Source: Rufibacter immobilis
GTDB lineage: Bacteria > Bacteroidota > Bacteroidia > Cytophagales > Hymenobacteraceae
Direction of reading: 5' to 3'
Assembly: GCF_003721565.1 (NCBI RefSeq)
Contig: NZ_RJJE01000017.1
Coordinates: 856,636-920,635, forward strand
DNA length: 64,000 bases
Part shown: piece by piece, positions 32,487 to 40,496 of the stretch
Layout: every line of letters begins with the position of its first letter
How positions within the stretch are numbered: the first letter of the stretch is position 1
Translations under genes and position numbers: made by a program
The notes under the pieces: model-generated
Databases searched by the model: none
What the model was told of the DNA's origin: nothing
The model's input: the letters and a program-made list of their open reading frames with translations, nothing else

Positions 32487-33764
32487 ATGGCTGAAATTTT
32501 ACCTATCAAAGGTTTCCGGTACAATCCTAAGCTGCCTTTCTCCATTGACGCCCTCACCTCCCCCCTGTTTGACGTAGTGTCTCCCAAGCAGCGGCAGGCC
32601 TTGTACCGCAACCCCTATAACAGCATCCATGTGTCTGTGCCGCCGGGGCCAGACCCCGCCGATAGCGCCCGCCGCACTGTGGAGCACTGGAAACGATCCG
32701 GTATTCTACAGCAGGACCCGTTGCCCGGCATTTACGTCTACTATCAGTACTTCAGGTTGCCAGGTTCCTCCAAGGAATATTGCCGCAAAGGCTTCATGTG
32801 CCACATCAAAGCCTATGACTGGGCTGAGAAGGTGATCCTACGGCACGAGAACACCATTCCCGCCGCCGTCAACGACCGGGTGGAATTACTTGAGCAAACC
32901 AAACTGCATACCAGCGCCACCCACGGCCTCTACTCAGATCCTCATTTCACACTGGAGCACTATATGGACGAAAGCATCACGTCTCCTCTCTATGAGTCTG
33001 AGGACTACCAGGGGGTGCGGGACGTGCTTTCTGTCATCCATGATGCCGTGGTGATCCAGAAGTTTGTGGACCAACTGCGCGACCAGCAGGTGATTCTAGC
33101 CGATGGACACCACCGTTACGAAGGTTCGCTACTGTACCGGCAAAAAATGCAGCGGGAGCACCCTACTGCCACAGGCCTGGAACCGTTTCATTACCACCTC
33201 ATGTATTTGACCAATGCCGCGTCAGATGATCTTCGGATTCTTCCAACGCACCGGCTATTAGAGACTTTGCCCATTTCACCGGAAGTCTTTCTGGAAAGAT
33301 TACAGCAGTACTTTTCCGTTACGCCCATTGAAGAAGCTTATGACCTAAATGAGGTGATTCTGGGCAAGCCGTGGGCGTTTGGGGTGTATTTACAGGGGGA
33401 GGCGTATAAGGCAAGACTTAAGCCCGAGGTCCATTCCCAACTGGCTTGGGAGCTTCCTAAGGAAGTGAAAGACCTGGACCTGACGGTGATGCATTATTTC
33501 ATTCTGGAACGGGTGTTGGGCATCTCCCAGGAGCAGCAGCGCCAGTACCAGGGCCTCTCCTACGTGCGCTCCTTCCCCGAGTGCCTCACCAAAGTAGATA
33601 CCGGACAGGCCCAACTGGCTTTGATCACGAATGAAGTGAAAATGGAAGAAGTGCAGCGCGTCTGCCACTCCGGAGCGGTGATGCCCCAAAAATCGACGTT
33701 CTTCTATCCCAAAGTAATCTGTGGATTTTTATTTAGCTCAATAGACGAAAATGAATTTAACTAA
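32487..33764 (+). CDS. DUF1015 family protein
   Basis: 425 residues of the DUF1015 family (PF06245). Signatures are the opening IKGFRYNP, the N-terminal FDVVSPKQRQAL, IYVYYQYF, RHENTIPAAVNDRVELLEQT, DGHHRYEGSLLYRQKM (about 208-223), LPTHRLL and the C-terminal VMPQKSTFFYPKV. Cytosolic. The family is conserved in many bacteria and archaea; the SerK-type kinase activity described for archaeal members makes a serine-related role conceivable, but I cannot tell from the sequence. It overlaps the Maf gene by 14 bases. Confidence 0.88.
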   Translation: MAEILPIKGFRYNPKLPFSIDALTSPLFDVVSPKQRQALYRNPYNSIHVSVPPGPDPADSARRTVEHWKRSGILQQDPLPGIYVYYQYFRLPGSSKEYCRKGFMCHIKAYDWAEKVILRHENTIPAAVNDRVELLEQTKLHTSATHGLYSDPHFTLEHYMDESITSPLYESEDYQGVRDVLSVIHDAVVIQKFVDQLRDQQVILADGHHRYEGSLLYRQKMQREHPTATGLEPFHYHLMYLTNAASDDLRILPTHRLLETLPISPEVFLERLQQYFSVTPIEEAYDLNEVILGKPWAFGVYLQGEAYKARLKPEVHSQLAWELPKEVKDLDLTVMHYFILERVLGISQEQQRQYQGLSYVRSFPECLTKVDTGQAQLALITNEVKMEEVQRVCHSGAVMPQKSTFFYPKVICGFLFSSIDENEFN

Positions 33765-34320
33765 AACCTACATATTGGCGTCTAACTCGCCGCGCCGTAA
33801 AGAACTGCTCACCAATCTGGGACTGCCGTTCCAGGTGCGGGTGAAAGAGGTGGACGAGAACTATCCGCCGGAACTGGCCCGGGCCGAAGTAGCCGAATAC
33901 CTGGCCGCCCACAAAGCCAGCGCCTACCAGCAGGACCTCCAGGAAAACGAGGTCATCATCACCGCCGATACCATTGTCTGCCTGGAGGAGAAAGTCCTGA
34001 ACAAGCCCATAGACCACGCCCAGGCCACCCGCATGCTTACCTTGCTCTCCGGCCGCAGCCATGAGGTGTACACGGGCGTGTGCCTGCTGAGCAAAGAGAA
34101 AAGTGTGGTATTCCATGATGTGACCACCGTTTACTTCAGAGACTTAACCCGCGTTGAGATAGACTTTTACATAAACCAATATAAACCTTTTGATAAAGCC
34201 GGAAGCTACGGTGCCCAGGATTGGCTAGGCTTAGTAGGTATAGAGCGCATAGAAGGTTCTTACTTCAACGTGATGGGGTTACCGGTACACCGCGTGTACG
34301 AGGAACTGCTGAAGTTCTAA
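33751..34320 (+). CDS. Maf-type nucleoside triphosphate pyrophosphatase
   Basis: 189 residues of the Maf/HAM1-like family, which hydrolyses non-canonical or pyrimidine NTPs (dTTP/UTP-type in the YhdE group). LASNSPRRKELL (9-20) is the phosphate-binding loop, DENYP holds a conserved acidic residue, ITADTIVCLEE (70-80) carries the catalytic Asp73, and AGSYGAQDWLGLVGIERIEGSYFNVMGLP is the conserved C-terminal block. It starts 14 bases inside the DUF1015 frame, indicating translational coupling. A terminator and PR40 copy 14 follow. Confidence 0.94.
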   Translation: MNLTKTYILASNSPRRKELLTNLGLPFQVRVKEVDENYPPELARAEVAEYLAAHKASAYQQDLQENEVIITADTIVCLEEKVLNKPIDHAQATRMLTLLSGRSHEVYTGVCLLSKEKSVVFHDVTTVYFRDLTRVEIDFYINQYKPFDKAGSYGAQDWLGLVGIERIEGSYFNVMGLPVHRVYEELLKF

Positions 34321-34342
34321 GATTTGCTCCTTAACCTTTTGT

Positions 34343-34382
34343 GCGTTTAGGGCCTGTTTTTGGAAAAAGAGCCCCTAAACGC
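34343..34382. repeat. PR40 copy 14 (both arms)
   Basis: Arms GCGTTTAGGGCCTGTTTTT and AAAAAGAGCCCCTAAACGC, three mismatches, centre GG. It lies beyond the Maf stop codon. Confidence 0.9.
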
Positions 34383-34437
34383 AAGAGTAGTTTTCGACGC
34401 ATCATATCCAATGTAGAACGGAAGTGCGTTGGGCTTT

Positions 34438-34479
34438 AAAACAGAAATCCCGCCCTAGAAAGAGCGGGATTTCTGTTTT
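34438..34479. terminator. Bidirectional terminator between Maf and gpsA
   Basis: 16-bp stem AAAACAGAAATCCCGC and its complement with a 10-nt loop, and T-runs on both strands, between convergent genes. Confidence 0.88.
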
Positions 34480-34498
34480 AAAGGCTTTGGGAAAAAGC

Positions 34499-35497
34499 TT
34501 ATTTGAACTTGGTCTTCAGGATCTGGATTTCCACTCCTGGTGAGATACGTTCATACAGGATGCGGTACACGGCTGATACAATAGGCATATCCACCTGGAG
34601 GCGCTTATTCAGTTCATTGATGCTCTGTACGGCGTAATACCCTTCGGCCACCATGTTCATCTCAAACTGCGCGGATTTCACGGTATAGCCCCGGCCAATC
34701 ATGTTCCCAAAGGTGCGGTTACGGCTGAACTGGGAATAGGCAGTCACCAATAAGTCGCCCAGATAGGCACTGCCGGTAAGGTTGCGCGGTCGGGGCATAA
34801 TGGCGTGCAGGAAGCGCTCAATTTCTTCCATGGCATTAGACACCATCACCGCCTGAAAATTGTCTCCATAGTTCAGACCGTGGGCAATTCCGCAGGCAAG
34901 GGCAATGATATTCTTCAGTACGGCGCAGTACTCCACCCCATCAATGTCCTGCAACGGATTGGCACTAACGTACCGGTTCCGCAGCAACCCACAGAACTCC
35001 TCGGCCCGGGTAAGATCATGCGAGCCGATGGTTAAATACGACTGCTTCTCCAGGGCCACCTCCTCGGCGTGGCAGGGACCCGCGATCACACACTGGTGTT
35101 CTGCCGGCACCCGGTAATGCTCCTCCAGAAAATCGGTAATGAGAATGTTCTCTCCCGGAATCATGCCTTTAATGGCAGACACCAGCGTCTTGCCTTCAAA
35201 TGCATTCTGGTCCAGGGCAGACAGTGCCTGCTGCACAAAAGCCGCCGGTACGGCTAAAATGACCCAGTTTGCGCTGGCAACGGTTTCTTTGATGTCATTG
35301 GAAGGAAGTACCTGCTCCAGGTGGAAGCTAACTCCGCTCAGGTAACGGGGGTTGTGGCCGTACTGCCGCAGGTGCTGTACGTCCTCCTCGTTCCGGAGCC
35401 ACCAGTGGACTTCTGCTCCGTTCTCAGATAAAATTTTAACTAAAGCGGTGGCCCAACTGCCACCACCCAGTACTGCAATTCTTTCTCTTTCCTGCAA
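34499..35497 (-). CDS. gpsA: NAD(P)H-dependent glycerol-3-phosphate dehydrogenase
   Basis: Makes sn-glycerol 3-phosphate from dihydroxyacetone phosphate for phospholipid synthesis. 332 residues. The cofactor loop is VLGGGSWATAL (9-19), the second motif is AVPAAFV, and the catalytic signature AGPCHAEEVA and VEYCAVLKNIIALACGIAHGL (with the catalytic Lys) is intact. GSAYLGDLLVTAYS and SRNRTFG complete the family blocks. It lies 3 bases beyond the efflux adaptor stop on the same strand, so it is at the end of a four-gene unit that begins with the serine dehydratase subunit gene. Confidence 0.96.
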   Translation of the reverse strand: MQERERIAVLGGGSWATALVKILSENGAEVHWWLRNEEDVQHLRQYGHNPRYLSGVSFHLEQVLPSNDIKETVASANWVILAVPAAFVQQALSALDQNAFEGKTLVSAIKGMIPGENILITDFLEEHYRVPAEHQCVIAGPCHAEEVALEKQSYLTIGSHDLTRAEEFCGLLRNRYVSANPLQDIDGVEYCAVLKNIIALACGIAHGLNYGDNFQAVMVSNAMEEIERFLHAIMPRPRNLTGSAYLGDLLVTAYSQFSRNRTFGNMIGRGYTVKSAQFEMNMVAEGYYAVQSINELNKRLQVDMPIVSAVYRILYERISPGVEIQILKTKFK

Positions 35498-35500
35498 AAC

Positions 35501-36883
35501 CTATTCTTCTTCCGTAGTAGTTTCCTTCATGTTCTGGCTCAGAGACTTTTCGTCTTTGACGGTGATGAGGTCTCCGTCTTTCAACTGTTTAGACACGGCT
35601 CTGAATGGTCCTGATACCACTTCCTGTCCCGGTTTTATGCCTGAAAGGATCTCAATGTTGTCAAAGTCACTGATACCAGTAGTTACTTTCACCATTTTCA
35701 CTCTTCCGCCTTCGTGCACAAACACTACTTCGTCTGGCTTGTCTTCGGCCCTCACCGGTTTCTCTCCCTGGTTTTGATTCTGCTCCTTTTCAGCGGCGGC
35801 TTTGGCACCGGCTTTCTCTTTGGCACGGGTGGTCACGGAGGCCAACGGAACGGAAAGTACATTGGTTTTCTGCTCGGTGATGATATCTACCGATGCCGTC
35901 ATACCTGGTCTGAAGGGAGTGCGGCCGTTTTTCTGGATCAGATCATTATAGGAATCATTCAACAGACGGATGCGTACCTCAAATTCAGTTACGGCTTCCA
36001 GTGTGGTGGCATCTTTGGCGGTATTGGCAATGGAAGTCACCACGCCTTTGAACTTCCGGTTGGTGTTGGTGTAAGAATCTACCTCCACAATGGCTGAGTC
36101 GCCCAGCTTTACCCGCACAATATCGTTCTCATTTACATCTACTCTGATCTCCATATTATTGAGATTGGCGATGCGCATGATTTCGGTACCCGCCATTTGT
36201 GAGGTACCCACCACACGTTCACCTTTCTCCACATTCAATTTGGAAACAGTACCACTCACCGGGGCATAGATAGTGGTTTTGTCAAGGTTCCTTCTGGATT
36301 CTTCCAAAGAGGCGCTGGCGCTACGCACCGTAGATTCAGCGGCACGCACACTTTGACGGGCGGCATCTACCTCAGCTTTGTTGGCCTCAAATTGAGAACG
36401 GGCGGCGTCCCATTCAGACTGAGAAATTACTTTCTGCTCAAACAACTTCCGGTTCCTTTCATAAGACTGGCGGATGTTCTTGCTGTTGGCCTCGGCTTGG
36501 TCTAGCCTGGCTCTGGCCTGGGCTAAATTAGCCCGCTGGGTGCTCACAGACGCAGATTGCATCTCCACCATGGCCTGGTAATTGTCAGGCCGAATGCGGA
36601 GCAGCAACTGTCCGGCCACCACAGAATCACCCTCCTTCACGTAAAGCTCTGTGATCTCACCAGACACGTCTGGGCTTATTTTAACTTCTATCTCTGGCTG
36701 TACTTTGCCCGAGGCACTTACTTTCTCTACTATATTGGTGGGTTTCGCTTTGGCCACCGCTACTTCTATCCCTTCCTCTTTCCCAATCAAGCCACTCTTT
36801 TTGGCTACCAGAAGTCCTACTATTAGCAGCACCAGCAGGCCACCCAGAATGTACAACAGTTTGTTTGATTTGCGCTTTGCCAT
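35501..36883 (-). CDS. Periplasmic adaptor subunit of a tripartite efflux system (HlyD/MacA type)
   Basis: 460 residues with a membrane anchor at about 9-26. Then comes a barrel and lipoyl half (VEKVSASGKVQPEIEVKISPDVSGEI), a long coiled-coil hairpin (about 100-200, QARARLDQAEANSKNIRQSYERNRKLFEQKV), the second lipoyl half (YAPVSGTVSKLNVEKGERVVGT) and a beta-barrel domain. The C-terminal region is Lys/Glu-rich. Adaptors of this type join an inner-membrane pump to TolC, here encoded next to it. No pump (ABC or RND) is visible in the window. Confidence 0.9.
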   Translation of the reverse strand: MAKRKSNKLLYILGGLLVLLIVGLLVAKKSGLIGKEEGIEVAVAKAKPTNIVEKVSASGKVQPEIEVKISPDVSGEITELYVKEGDSVVAGQLLLRIRPDNYQAMVEMQSASVSTQRANLAQARARLDQAEANSKNIRQSYERNRKLFEQKVISQSEWDAARSQFEANKAEVDAARQSVRAAESTVRSASASLEESRRNLDKTTIYAPVSGTVSKLNVEKGERVVGTSQMAGTEIMRIANLNNMEIRVDVNENDIVRVKLGDSAIVEVDSYTNTNRKFKGVVTSIANTAKDATTLEAVTEFEVRIRLLNDSYNDLIQKNGRTPFRPGMTASVDIITEQKTNVLSVPLASVTTRAKEKAGAKAAAEKEQNQNQGEKPVRAEDKPDEVVFVHEGGRVKMVKVTTGISDFDNIEILSGIKPGQEVVSGPFRAVSKQLKDGDLITVKDEKSLSQNMKETTTEEE

Positions 36884-36890
36884 GTGTTCG

Positions 36891-38348
36891 TTAGAGAGTG
36901 ATGGTTTTACCTTGGTAGAATTCCAGGAACTTGAGCCTGAAAACGTAATCGTATTTTGCTTGAATGATGTCTGACTGGGCTTTCACCAGATTGTTTCTGG
37001 CCACGTTGAAGTCCACGTTGTTGATGAGGCCGTTGTTGAGCCGGATCTCGGCATTTCTGTAGGCTTGCTCAAAGGCTTCCAGTTGTTTCTTAGCCGCCAC
37101 AAACCTTTTTTGGGCACCTATAGCGTCGGTGTACGCTTGGGCAATGGTCTGTTTTAGCTCATTTTTGGCTATATCTGAATTGATTTCAGCGTTTCTGAGA
37201 CCAATTTTGGAAAGCTGAACATTGTTTCTTACCCTAAATCCATTTAAAATAGGAATGCTCAGGTTTATTCCTATGAATTGGCCAATGTTATCTTGCAATT
37301 GATCAAAGTATGGGTACTTTACTTCACTTTGCTCTAAGCTATAGATAACAAAAGGCTGACTTAACGAGGGGTCAAGGAAACCCACTCTTTGAGGCACTCC
37401 TGTCTGTCCAAAAGAGATCAGGGAACTACCGCTGGAATAACGGGTACTAACACTTCCTACTAAACTCAAGCTAGGATGATATGCCCCTCTGGCAATAGCA
37501 ATGGATTTATCTGCACTCTGAATTCGCAATCTTGCCCGTAATATCTCGGGCATTCTGTCTGAAGCAGTAGCATATACATCTTCAGCATTAAACCCAATCA
37601 CTGTCTGGTCTGGGTCAGGAATATTTGGGACTACAACAGAGAAACTAGCAGGGTTCGCTTCGGTTAAGTTCAAGAGTTGAATCAATTGCAGTTCAGCCAG
37701 CTCAATATTGTTCTGGGCAGTGATGATATTAAGTTCATCACTAGCTATTTGGGCGTTAAGATCTAAAACGTTGCTTTCAGGAACGCTCCCGGCCTGGAAC
37801 AATCTTTGGGTGCGTTCTAGCTGGCTCTGCGTTAGGTTTAGGCGCTCCTGGTTGGTTTTTAGGATTTCCTGGTTTAGCAGGATGTTCATGTAGGCGGTCA
37901 CAACATTGAGGGTGATATCATTCTGCACTTTCTGCTGATCAAGTTTGCTGGCTTGTAATTCAAGTCTATTCCGCTGAATGGTGTTACGGGTCTGCAGACC
38001 ACTGTACAGATTGACAGAACCATTTACGCCCACGTTACCAGACCATATCTGAGTATTCTGAATCTGATTTCGTACAGGGTCTAGAAAGAAACCATTGTTG
38101 AAGCCATGGGTACCGCTTCCATTGATGGTAGGCAGTTGGTCTGCTCTCGCCTGTTTGACATCAACAGCCGCCTGTTCAATGGTTAGCCCAGATTGTCTGA
38201 TCTGCAGGTTGTTCTTAACCGCATGGTCAATGCACTGTTCCAAGCTCCAGACGGTTTCTGTAGAGGTATTCGTTTGGGCCAACGCGAGCGTATGGGAGCC
38301 AATGGCTAACCCAAGCGTGGCAAGAAAAGCGGAGGGAAAACGTCGCAT
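36891..38348 (-). CDS. TolC-family outer-membrane efflux protein
   Basis: 485 residues with a signal peptide (SAFLATLGLAIGSHTLALAQ). Two long helical hairpins repeat the family pattern, with SLEQCIDHAVKNNLQIRQSGLTIEQAAVDVKQARADQLPTINGSG-type opening text split here into family motifs WSLEQCIDHAVKNN and ADQLPTINGSG, and LNLSIPILNGF before the second half. QAGSVPESNVLDLNAQ marks the first helical repeat. It forms a trimeric outer-membrane channel with the adaptor gene 8 bases downstream. It begins directly after the serine dehydratase stop codon. Confidence 0.92.
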   Translation of the reverse strand: MRRFPSAFLATLGLAIGSHTLALAQTNTSTETVWSLEQCIDHAVKNNLQIRQSGLTIEQAAVDVKQARADQLPTINGSGTHGFNNGFFLDPVRNQIQNTQIWSGNVGVNGSVNLYSGLQTRNTIQRNRLELQASKLDQQKVQNDITLNVVTAYMNILLNQEILKTNQERLNLTQSQLERTQRLFQAGSVPESNVLDLNAQIASDELNIITAQNNIELAELQLIQLLNLTEANPASFSVVVPNIPDPDQTVIGFNAEDVYATASDRMPEILRARLRIQSADKSIAIARGAYHPSLSLVGSVSTRYSSGSSLISFGQTGVPQRVGFLDPSLSQPFVIYSLEQSEVKYPYFDQLQDNIGQFIGINLSIPILNGFRVRNNVQLSKIGLRNAEINSDIAKNELKQTIAQAYTDAIGAQKRFVAAKKQLEAFEQAYRNAEIRLNNGLINNVDFNVARNNLVKAQSDIIQAKYDYVFRLKFLEFYQGKTITL

Positions 38349-39029
38349 CTATAAGTCAATATTAGGGATGTAGATCACATTCTTAACCCAGTTCAGTTGC
38401 CGGAGGTACTCCAGCGAAATGGGTCGTAGGCCAGAGTCCATTTCTATGAACTGCCGGGCAAGGTCATTGCGGCCTTTCCTGGACACGTTCATGGTGGCAA
38501 TGTTGCAGTCATCGTGGGCAATGATGTCACTGATGAAGGCAATGCTTCCTTTTACGTCAAGGGCATCAATGATGAGTGTGTGCAGGTTAGCCGAGAAATT
38601 GGAGGGGAAGCCGTCTACTTCCACAATGCTGATGACCCCGCCGCCTCGGCTTTGCCCGATCACCTCCGCCTGCTTCCCGTCGGCCGACGTGAGGTTCAGC
38701 TTTATGGTGTTGGGGTGCATGGTAGAAGCGTTACCCACCGATTTGAAGGTGTACTTGAGCCCATTTTCCTTGGCGTGCTCAAAGGCTTCTTTGATGCGGG
38801 TATCATCGGTTCTAAAATCTAACAACCCCGCTACAATGGCACGGTCACTCCCGTGGCCCTCATAGGTGCGGGCAAAGGAATTATAGAAAGTAATGACGGC
38901 TTCGGTTGGTTTGGCCCCCAAGATCCGGATGGCGGCCCGCGCAATACGGACCACACCCGCTGTATGTGAGCTGGAAGGGCCAATCATCACCGGGCCAATC
39001 ATATCAAAAATGCTGCTTTTCTCTGCCAT
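38349..39029 (-). CDS. sdaAB: L-serine ammonia-lyase (iron-sulfur-dependent), beta subunit
   Basis: 226 residues from the Met at 39029, the expected length of a separate beta subunit. GPVMIGPSSSHTAGVVRIARAA is split in two family motifs, IGPSSSHTAG and VRIARAA; FYNSFARTYEGHGSDRA follows and the C-terminal half is an ACT domain (SIVEVDGFPSNFSANLHTL, HDDCNIATMNVSR). With the alpha subunit (not in the window) it would deaminate serine to pyruvate. An exact -7 box at 39054 places the start here, not at the longer frame that runs to 39194. Its stop codon abuts the TolC start. Confidence 0.92.
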   Translation of the reverse strand: MAEKSSIFDMIGPVMIGPSSSHTAGVVRIARAAIRILGAKPTEAVITFYNSFARTYEGHGSDRAIVAGLLDFRTDDTRIKEAFEHAKENGLKYTFKSVGNASTMHPNTIKLNLTSADGKQAEVIGQSRGGGVISIVEVDGFPSNFSANLHTLIIDALDVKGSIAFISDIIAHDDCNIATMNVSRKGRNDLARQFIEMDSGLRPISLEYLRQLNWVKNVIYIPNIDL

Positions 39030-39053
39030 AGTTTTGATGCGTTCTTCTAGCAT

Positions 39054-39061
39054 CAAAGGTA
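39054..39061 (-). promoter_or_regulatory. -7 element TACCTTTG upstream of sdaAB
   Basis: Exact TAnnTTTG on the minus strand, 25 bases before the assigned start codon. No correctly spaced TTTG is seen at -33. Confidence 0.45.
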
Positions 39062-39255
39062 AAAATATTGCGCTGGGTAATGTAGTGCTCTCCCAAAAAC
39101 TGCCGGAACAGTTTTTAGCCTCCAAAGAAGCTGCTGTCTGCCCCTGGCTGCCTATGTGGCGGTTATTATTGCCAAAGAGGCGAGCGCAATCCAAATACTT
39201 TTACTTTCTTTGTCGCAAGTAAAGAAAGATAATTACAACATTCAGAAAATAATAT

Positions 39256-40224
39256 ATGGCAGAACCAACCTTTTCGCCGCAAGTGCTGGAACTGCTGGAA
39301 AAACTCCAACAGAAGTATTACCCGCTGGGCCAGGATCTGGCTTCTTACCTGGAAGGCCTGCTGTACTCAGATTTCCTCAACTACTGGGACTACATCCACC
39401 TGGACACGCTCTTGAGTTTGCAGACCCCGCGCACTAAAATACCGGATGAGGAGATTTTCATCATGTACCACCAGGTGACCGAGCTTTACTTCAAGCTCTG
39501 CCTCCACGAGTACAGACAGATTGGTGAAGCCCCTACCCCTACCGCCCAGTTGCTCATTACCCGCGTGGGCCGCATTAACCGCTATTTTGAGAATTTAATC
39601 GCTTCTTTTGACGTGATGGTAGATGGCATGGACCCGAAGGAGTTCCTTAAATTTAGGATGGCCCTCATGCCCGCCAGTGGTTTCCAAAGCGTGCAGTACC
39701 GCAAGATAGAGCTCTGCTCCACTGACCTTCGCAACCTCACCGACAAAGCCAAGCGCGAAGCCCTGGGTTTGCAGAGCACCCACGAGGACATGTTTGGCTG
39801 CATCTATTGGAAAGAGGGAGCTACGGAGGCTGCTTCCGGCGCCAAGACCCTGACTCTGCTGCAGTTCGAGGAAAAATATTCCGCAGAACTCATGCAACAC
39901 GCCCGGGAGTACCAGCACAAAAACCTGTGGTATGTATATCATCAGCTTTCTGAGGAAGAGCGCCAGAACCCGAAACTGATCAGTCACCTGAAGGAGTTGG
40001 ATAGCAACGTGAATGTAAACTGGCCACTCATGCACTACAAATCGGCGGTGCGGTACCTGCAGCGGGACCCAGACGTGATTGCCGCCACCGGGGGAACCAA
40101 CTGGCAGAAATACCTACCCCCCCGCTTCCAGAAACGGATTTTCTTCCCTGAGATTTGGACGCAGGAAGAACAGGACAACTGGGGCAAAGGCTGGGTGAAC
40201 AGCATTGTGGGGGAAGTAAATTAA
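39256..40224 (+). CDS. kynA: Tryptophan 2,3-dioxygenase
   Basis: Heme enzyme that opens the indole ring of tryptophan to N-formylkynurenine, the first step of the kynurenine pathway. 322 residues. Signatures are YSDFLNYWDYIHLDTLLSLQ split as YSDFLNYWDYIHLD and TLLSLQ; FIMYHQVTELYFKL; ASGFQSVQYRKIE; NWPLMHYKSAVRYL, where the His is the likely heme ligand; and GGTNWQKYLPP. All conserved blocks are present. No other kynurenine-pathway gene is nearby. It is divergent from sdaAB. Confidence 0.95.
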   Translation: MAEPTFSPQVLELLEKLQQKYYPLGQDLASYLEGLLYSDFLNYWDYIHLDTLLSLQTPRTKIPDEEIFIMYHQVTELYFKLCLHEYRQIGEAPTPTAQLLITRVGRINRYFENLIASFDVMVDGMDPKEFLKFRMALMPASGFQSVQYRKIELCSTDLRNLTDKAKREALGLQSTHEDMFGCIYWKEGATEAASGAKTLTLLQFEEKYSAELMQHAREYQHKNLWYVYHQLSEEERQNPKLISHLKELDSNVNVNWPLMHYKSAVRYLQRDPDVIAATGGTNWQKYLPPRFQKRIFFPEIWTQEEQDNWGKGWVNSIVGEVN

Positions 40225-40257
40225 ACCCATTCCTTTTCCAGAAGGATAGATACAGGT

Positions 40258-40309
40258 GAAGGTGCGTTTAGGGGCTCTTTTTAGAAATAGAGCCCCTAAA
40301 CGCACCTTC
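40258..40309. repeat. PR40 copy 15 with 6-bp palindromic flanks
   Basis: The core 40264-40303 is G-type with one stem mismatch (centre AG). The palindrome continues 6 bp outward (GAAGGT / ACCTTC). It lies beyond the tryptophan dioxygenase stop codon. Confidence 0.9.
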
Positions 40310-40357
40310 TAATTTTAGAGAGAATTCTCCAGCTTTAGCCTCAGAAAATGACGAGTT

Positions 40358-40397
40358 ATAGTTTTGGCCTTTTTCTGAAAAAAGCCACTCTAAACGC
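40358..40397. repeat. PR40 copy 16 (diverged)
   Basis: Right half GAAAAAAGCCACTCTAAACGC-like, left half GTTTTGGCCTTTTTC; only 54 bases after copy 15. Confidence 0.65.
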
Positions 40398-40441
40398 AAT
40401 TCCATTTCCAAGTGCCTATCCTATAGCTCTGGCTATAAAGC

Positions 40442-40474
40442 AAAAAAGGCTGCTCTAAAGAAGAGCAGCCTTTT
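40442..40474 (-). terminator. Terminator after susD
   Basis: AAAAAAGGCTGCTCT / AGAGCAGCCTTTT stem with a 5-nt loop. Its T-run follows on the minus strand, 22 bases past the susD stop. Confidence 0.85.
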
Positions 40475-40496
40475 CTATTTAAACCCTTAACTATTC

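Noticed and set aside
38349..39194. N-terminal extension of the serine dehydratase beta subunit to 39194
   Set aside because: The extra 55 residues have no family similarity and the exact -7 box at 39054 lies inside them.
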